In this document: one piece after another, positions 1 through 5,187 of the stretch
Position numbering within the stretch: position 1 is the first letter of the stretch
Layout of the letters: each line of letters starts with the position of its first letter
Assembly: GCA_943704525.1 (NCBI GenBank)
Contig: CALSCQ010001907.1
Coordinates: 1-12,147 of the forward strand
DNA length: 12,147 bases
Direction of reading: 5' to 3'
Source of the DNA: Pigoraptor vietnamica
Lineage: Eukaryota; Opisthokonta; Filasterea
Made by a program: the position numbers and the translations under genes
Notes under the pieces: generated by a model
What the model was told of the DNA's origin: nothing
The model's database searches: none
Seen by the model: the letters and a program-made list of their open reading frames with translations, nothing else

Positions 1-91
1 CACGTATTGCCGCCGCTTCTGCCGCACTTTTGCTCTGCGATGCTGATACCGCACTTCCCGCAGCCTCTGTCGCCTTCGTGGATGCCGTTGA

Positions 92-569
92 CGCACTCCG
101 CGCCGCCGCTGTTTTTGCGTCTCCTTTGACGTCTACTTTCCGAAAGATTTTCCCCTCTCGCCGCCCCAAGTGCAACTGCAGACGACCGGCGGCGGCTCTG
201 TGCGCTTCAACCCCAACCTCTATGCGTACGTCCCCTGTCGTCCCCTTGTTTGCCCATGCACTCTGTATTGTTCTGTGTTCAGCCAACGGTCGGGGCTGTC
301 AGCCAGCCTTTCTTCCAGCTGACTCGGGAGGCGCGAAATCGCGTGTTGCTGCGCTGCTTATCGTTCTTGCTGTTGAATTAATGGCGCCGCCTTGTGGCCT
401 CGCACTCGCAGGAACGGCAAGGTGTGCCTCTCCCTTCTGAACACGTGGGAGGGACAGCCGGGCGAGAAGTGGTCCGCGGAGACATCGACGCTGCTGCAAG
501 TGCTCGTGTCGATTCAGTCGCTCATCTTTGTCGCTCTGCCGTGGTTCAACGAGCCAGGTACGTCGCGGT

Positions 570-613
<44 letters not shown>

Positions 614-1441
614 GAGTGACACCCACAATTTTTCGTCCGCGCCCTGTCTCAATCTCTTCTCCTATGTATGTGCGTGTGGTGTGCGTGTAAACGTGGTGTC
701 CGTGCATGGCTCAGGCTACGAAAAGTACCTCGGCACGCCAGAGGGTGAGCGCAACAGCCTCCTCCACAACCAGAACATCCGGGTGAGCGTCGCCCTACTC
801 AAGTGCCCGCCTTTTTGGCCCTATGCTGCGCACGTGCTCTGTTGCCTCTCTAGTAACGAGAGTGCGCTTTTGGCGCGTCGGCCGCAATGGCATGTTCAGC
901 CGCCGTGGTCTGTGCACGATGGTGGGGTCAGGCTCATGTTTTGTTCGCTGTTACGCACGCGCAGGTGAAGACAATTCAGCACGCGATGACGGCGATGCTC
1001 ACCTCGCCACCGCCGTGCTTTGAGGAGGCGCTCAAGGCACACTTCTTCCTCCGCAAGGTCAGTGCGCACATTCATCCGCGCGAGCATGTCGTGGTTGTTG
1101 TGCGCAGTCGGTGCAACCTCGGTTGTGCGTCTGCACGCAGTGCCATCGTTGCGTCTCTCATGTTGGTATGGCCTGACCGCCATTTAGAAGCGCAATGTGT
1201 GTTTGCTGCACCGGTTTGTATTGCGGCACTCAATTCGCCCCTGCGTAATATGGACTGCATCGCTGACATTTCACATGCGCGTGCGCAGGCTGCGTTGCTT
1301 GAGCAGTGCGAGCAGTGGATGCAGGACGCCGCGCGGGACGGGCGCACGTCCCACACGCAAGACCTGGAAAAGGCCGTTGGAGAGCTGAAGGAACAGCTGC
1401 GTGTTCTCACGGACGACCCGCGGTTGTCGACGAAGGGATGA
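92..1441 (+). CDS. BIRC6/BRUCE-type E2 ubiquitin-conjugating enzyme, C-terminal part (5' truncated)
   Basis: Exons read as ?-225, 412-557, 715-782, 965-1057 and 1289-1441 (stop TGA). Introns are GT-AG with donors GTACGT, GTACGT, GTGAGC and GTCAGT. Joined in phase, they give a UBC fold: [14 protein letters not shown], then RFNPNLYA joined across intron 1 to [14 protein letters not shown], then [28 protein letters not shown], and [15 protein letters not shown]. The catalytic Cys codon is 425-427 in NGKVCLS. This family has NPN instead of the usual HPN. The last exon ([11 protein letters not shown], then a Leu/Glu-rich helix) resembles the tail after the UBC domain of BIRC6, which supports that subfamily over UBE2O or UBE2Z. 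It should transfer ubiquitin from E1 to substrate. BIRC6 is both E2 and E3 and anti-apoptotic in animals, but no BIR domain is visible here because the N-terminus is outside the window. The 5' edge of the first exon is unresolved: the frame has TGA at 89-91 and no AG between 92 and 124. Family call is strong; start is unknown. Confidence 0.88.
573..609 (+). repeat. (GT)n microsatellite in E2 intron 2
   Basis: An uninterrupted GT dinucleotide run of 37 nt starts 15 nt after the GTACGT donor at 558. The sense strand of the transcript carries the UG repeat. Confidence 0.95.
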
Positions 1442-1465
1442 ACGTAGATTGCTGTGTGATCCTTG

Positions 1466-1499
<34 letters not shown>

Positions 1500-1854
1500 G
1501 ATGTCGAGTTGAAAAGTATGTGGGCGGTTGAACCGCGTCGTGTGCCGCGTGTGCGTGTCGCGTCGGTTATGTCGCGTGATGTGTGCGTGCGTGTGGCGTG
1601 AGTCGTTGTCGTGTTATCGGTGTGCGTGCGTGAGTGCGTTTGAATTGCAAGATATATGTTGTACAGAAATTATGGAAAGGTTGATGCAGTAAATGCGTCA
1701 CAATGACGGCAACAAAGCCAGCGCACGAAGGCACTGCGGGCAGTTAGGAACCGTTCACTTTTGGCGATTTTTTAAAGAAGCGTATAAGCAACATTTGCAA
1801 ACGCGCACAAACGCAATCGAGGGGACGAAACGGACGGCGTGGCACCGTGTGAGT
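1442..1854. other. Convergent intergenic region between the E2 gene and TSR2
   Basis: These 413 bp separate two genes that converge, so they should hold both 3' UTRs and terminators. The left half is G/T-rich with the TG microsatellite. The right half (about 1640-1850) is more A-rich and shows no repeat, RNA gene or coding signal that I can support. Confidence 0.7.
1468..1498 (+). repeat. (TG)n microsatellite just downstream of the E2 stop codon
   Basis: A 31-nt TG run begins 26 nt after the stop codon and is followed by about 130 nt of G/T-rich DNA up to about 1640. It lies in the probable 3' UTR or polyadenylation region, where GU-rich RNA is a normal downstream element. No clear AATAAA was found. 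Confidence 0.9.
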
Positions 1855-3110
1855 CTACCGCCGCCGGCCACCCTTCTTGGTGACCACCTCCCACCCGTCG
1901 GCGTCGGGGCCTGCGGGCTGTGGGCGGAGGCAATGGGGTGAGTCGAGGGGGAACACGAGGACGTGCTCAGGGGAAAGACACAGGCTCGCAATGTCTCGCC
2001 AGCGAAGTGAGGTTGCGCGCGAATGCACCTGGCCGAGAAAGGACAGGGAAACAAACACTACACGGACGCTTACCGGTGCTTCTTCCACGTCCATTGGCGC
2101 GGGTCCGTCGTCGCCCTCACCAGCCGCGTCACCCTATTCGCAGTCAGCGTCAGCAAAGCACAGCCGCAATACACACGCATCCAAACACACACGAGTGTGA
2201 GCACGCAAGGCATTTGCAAACAAGAGCACGTGTGACACGTGAGTGCTCTGCACACACAACCAACAACGTCCAAGCAAACAGACGGCATAATCTTCCCATT
2301 GCCCACCTCGCCCTCGTCTGCCCCATCGTCGCCGTCGTCGTCGCTCTCATCATCGCCCCCAGGGGCCTTCACGGACGTGCGCGCCGTGCTCTGCGATGCG
2401 TTGCACTTTGCAATGTACTGGCGCACACCCTCGACGTTCCCCGTGGCGATGTCACGTGCCAGCCGTAGGACGATGCGGGCGACCTAAGTGACATGCAACG
2501 TTAACATTATGCAACTCTTATACTTGCTTGCGCTTGTTCGACCCTCGCAATCAGCAGAGGCAGAACTTTACGACGGAACGCTTTGCATTCGCAAGGAAAT
2601 GGCAAGATTGGGCTACACACACACACACACACACACACACAATAGATACACACACACCCTACACGCGAGCGCGCGCGCACACACCTCGTCCGAGCTGCCG
2701 TCCTCCGGAAGTGTCTCAAATTCTTCCTGCATAATCTCATCGAGAAAGTACACGACATCGTCCTCAAACACCGGCTTCTCTGCGACACACCATTGAGTTG
2801 AAGGTAAGAGACCCCGCCATACTTGAAGCATAGAAACCAACAAGAGAGATCAACGACACTAGGGGAACGACAAGGGGCAGGGAGGAACTCCTTTTAGCGC
2901 AAAGTGCTGCGTTCGACGATCGAACTCACTCTCGTTCGTGAAAAGCGTGACGAGCTCATCGTGCAGCCACGCGGCCTTCTCCGCGCTCTCCGCACCGCCC
3001 CAACCGTGGTCCACGGCGAGCGCGAGCGCCGTCCAGCGCTTCAGCACACACCCAACGGCGACGTGGAAGAGATTGAGCGCCTCGCCCTCTTGAAACACCG
3101 GCGCGGCCAT
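1855..3110 (-). CDS. TSR2: Pre-rRNA-processing protein TSR2
   Basis: Exons on the minus strand are 3110-2930, 2779-2685, 2483-2307, 2133-2074 and 1917-1855 (stop TAG). Donors are GTGAGT, GTGTGT, GTGGGC and GTAAGC, and all phases agree, giving 191 aa. Residues 1-60 hold the family core: VFQEGEALNLF, KRWTALALAVDHGWGG, SAEKAAWLHDELVTLF. The next exon gives FLDEIMQEEFETLPEDGSSDE, matching the second conserved TSR2 block. An acidic Asp/Glu stretch follows, then the typical tail DGWEVVTKK and a basic GGRRR end. The length matches known TSR2 proteins (about 190-205 aa). TSR2 is a nuclear chaperone that escorts eS26 (Rps26) to pre-40S particles. The chosen ATG (3110-3108) sits in GCCATGG. An upstream in-frame codon at 3158 encodes Met but lacks a family match. 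The gene is divergent from MED31. Confidence 0.93.
2615..2657. repeat. (CA)n microsatellite in TSR2 intron 2 (TG on the sense strand)
   Basis: A CA run at 2615-2641 and a shorter one near 2647-2657 lie between exons 2 and 3 of TSR2. Since the gene is on the minus strand, the transcript carries UG repeats about 27-70 nt after the donor at 2684. Alternating GC/CA sequence fills the space up to the donor. Confidence 0.93.
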
Positions 3111-3454
3111 GGCGGAGACAACAGCTTCTTCTCTCTCTCGTTTGCGTGTGGGGTCCACCAGAGTCGTAAGAACTTGAGGGAAAAACAGGGAAAGAGCGGC
3201 GGTGAAAAAAAAAATGAGCGGCCACGTGCAAGCAGACTTGCCAGATTCGTAAATGAAACTTTGTGTGACGTCATGGTGACCAAGCCATATGGTAACACCG
3301 ACCGCTCACAGGCATCGTAACACCCACCCTATCTCACACCGCGGCCCGCGACTCTTTTTGCCATGTCTGTGTGATATCGAGTTGAATCGCTTTCAGCATC
3401 AACTCTCGCGAACGCCTTCTCGCCGGCACACCGCAGACCCACCCCTTGTGCGCC
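3111..3454. promoter_or_regulatory. Divergent promoter region of TSR2 and MED31
   Basis: The two start codons face away from each other over 344 bp. The stretch holds a CACGTG E-box (3223-3228), a perfect TGACGTCA (3266-3273, the bZIP CRE/ATF palindrome), a GGTGACC palindrome (3275-3281) and a CCATATGG palindrome (3285-3292). An A-run lies just before the E-box. No clear TATA box is seen on either side. The motifs are seen directly; their use as binding sites is inference. Confidence 0.55.
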
Positions 3455-4365
3455 ATGGCCGCGCCCATGGAGGTGACGGTGGATGGGAAGGCGAGCGACG
3501 AGGAAGAGCGGCGGCGTTTTCAAGTAGAGCTCGAGTTTGTGCAGTGCCTCGCCAACCCACACTACCTCCACTGTGGGTGCTGCTACAGCGCGTCTGTTTC
3601 TATGTGTGTCTGGTCTCTTCGTGGGGAGTGTGTATGTTCGCCAACCCACACTACCTCCACTGTGGGTGCTGCTACAGCGCGTCTGTTTCTATGTGTGTCT
3701 GTGAAATTGTGGTCTCTTCGTGCGGATGTGTGTTCGCCAACCCACACTACCTCCACTGTGGGTGCCGCTACAGCGCGTCTGTTTCTATGTGTGTCTGGTC
3801 TCTTCGTGCGGAGTGTGTATGCTCGCCAACCCACACTACCTCCACTGTGGGTGCTGCTATTGCGTCTGTTTCGTGTGTGGTCTCTTCGTGCGGAGTGTGT
3901 ATGTTCGCCAACCCACACTACCTCCACTGTGGGCGCTATCGTCTGTTTTTGTGTCCATCTCTTTGTGTGTGCTCATTTCTGCAACCCACACTACCTCCAC
4001 TGTGGGTGCTGCGTGTGGGCTTGTTTTTGAGCGTAATTTTTTGCTACGATGTTGGGTTTTTATGCGTGTCGTTGTGTGCCGCTTGCATTGGTCGATGGAG
4101 ACTGCCGTGGCTGTTGCGTTGTGGGCGGTGGCATGGCTGTGGCTGTGTCTGCGCGGGTGGGGTGTGCATTTGAGGTGATCGTACTTTTCGTGTCGATGCA
4201 TGGTCCTTGCGCTGCTCACTCAGTCGAATTCCCGCGCTCAGTTCTTGGGCAACAGCGATACTTTCAAGACGAGGCCTTCGTCAACTACCTCAAGTACCTG
4301 TTGTACTGGAAAGCGCCGGAATACGCGCAGTTCTTGAAGTGAGTGGGTCGCGCTATCGTGCTAGG

Positions 4366-4441
<76 letters not shown>

Positions 4442-4904
4442 GTGTGTGTGTGTGCGTGTGTGCGTGCGTGCGGGCGCGCGCGTATATGTATATATATGTG
4501 TGTGTGTATGTGTGTGTGTGTGTATGTGTATGTATATGTGTGTGTGTGTGCGTGTGCGTGTGCGTGTTGTATGTCAATGAATGTGTACACGTGGTGAGTG
4601 TACGAGGCGCAAATAGTAGTGGCGTGTGAGTGAGGCAGCAACAGTGAAAGCGCCCTCACACGCGACGTGCGCCTGCCCCTCTGCCAGGTACCCCCAGTGC
4701 CTCTATTTCCTCGAGTTGCTCCAGAACGAGCGCTTCCGGAGCGAAATGGCCAACAAGTCAAAGACGGACGTCATCGCGCACCAGCAGTACAACCACTGGC
4801 GATTCTACGCGAAGAACAGGGCGACGGCGGCGATGGAGCGGCAACAGCAGCAGGCCGCGTCCAAGGCGCAGGGGACTGCGGCGGCCGCTCCCCAAAAGAC
4901 ATGA
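3455..4904 (+). CDS. MED31: Mediator complex subunit 31 (SOH1)
   Basis: Exons are 3455-3572, 4242-4338 and 4688-4904 (stop TGA), giving 143 aa with consistent phases. Conserved MED31 blocks appear in order: FQVELEFVQCLANPHYLHF split by intron 1, then LGQQRYFQDEAFVNYLKYLLYWKAPEYAQFLK split by intron 2, then YPQCLYFLELLQNERFRSEM, and HQQYNHWRFYAKNR. A short Gln/Ala-rich tail follows. Human MED31 is 131 aa, so this is a full-length member. It belongs to the middle module of Mediator, bridging activators and RNA polymerase II. The ATG at 3455 lies in CGCCATGG. Intron 1 (3573-4241, 669 nt) starts at GTGGGT and ends CTCAG. Intron 2 (4339-4687, 349 nt) starts at GTGAGT and ends CCAG. Intron 1 is unusual because the exon 1/donor junction is repeated within it five more times. 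Confidence 0.95.
3551..4006 (+). repeat. Six-copy tandem repeat spanning the MED31 exon 1 end and its 5' splice site
   Basis: A 25-nt core occurs six times without change, starting at 3553, 3642, 3738, 3827, 3909 and 3982 (spacings 89, 96, 89, 82, 73). The first copy includes the last coding bases of exon 1 (NPHYLH) and the donor GTGGG. The other five are intronic. The DNA between cores is well conserved in the first three intervals and shortened and diverged in the last two, while the core stays identical. Each core holds a 7-bp inverted repeat, ACCCACA and TGTGGGT, around a 10-nt loop. Confidence 0.93.
4368..4569 (+). repeat. Long (GT)n and mixed TG/TA low-complexity tract in MED31 intron 2
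   Basis: A pure GT run covers 4368-4436 (69 nt), starting 29 nt after the GTGAGT donor. It is followed to about 4569 by interrupted GT, GC and TA alternation. Such alternating purine-pyrimidine DNA can form Z-DNA and is prone to slippage. Confidence 0.95.
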
Positions 4905-5187
4905 CAGTACTGTGTGCATGTCGCGATAGGATGTGTGTTTGTATGAACGTGTGCCTGTTTGTGTATGTGCGTGCCGTGCGTCGCGTATGCGTGCCTCGAT
5001 TGCGTGAGTCTCCCATTGCGAGTGAATGGCACATGAGTGCAGCGCTCGCTGTATTGAAGCGGGATGCGTTGCTTCCGGGCTCCTTTAGTCATGACGGCGG
5101 AATAGTGACGTAGCGAAAGGCGCCACACAGTCGCGCAGAAGCCCATCGACAGAGAAGAGAGCCCTCGCACACTAGGCACTCTGCACG
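4905..5187. other. Convergent intergenic region between MED31 and the fusion gene
   Basis: These 283 bp separate converging stop codons. The first 100 bp after MED31 are G/T-rich, as after the E2 gene, consistent with a GU-rich polyadenylation downstream element. Nothing else is supported here. Confidence 0.6.

Noticed and set aside
3098-3467. A 15-bp inverted repeat shared by the TSR2 and MED31 start codons (CGCCATGGCCGCGCC)
   Set aside because: Both proteins start MAAP in a good initiation context. Short shared coding of that kind in GC-rich DNA is likely coincidence.
3289-4178. Long overlapping open frames across the MED31 repeat array on both strands
   Set aside because: The repeat unit happens to lack stops in several frames. 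The translations are low-complexity, Cys- and Val-rich, and the region is explained as intron 1.
4207-4761. Poly-Cys-Val and poly-His-Thr open frames
   Set aside because: They are translations of the GT microsatellite and not genes.
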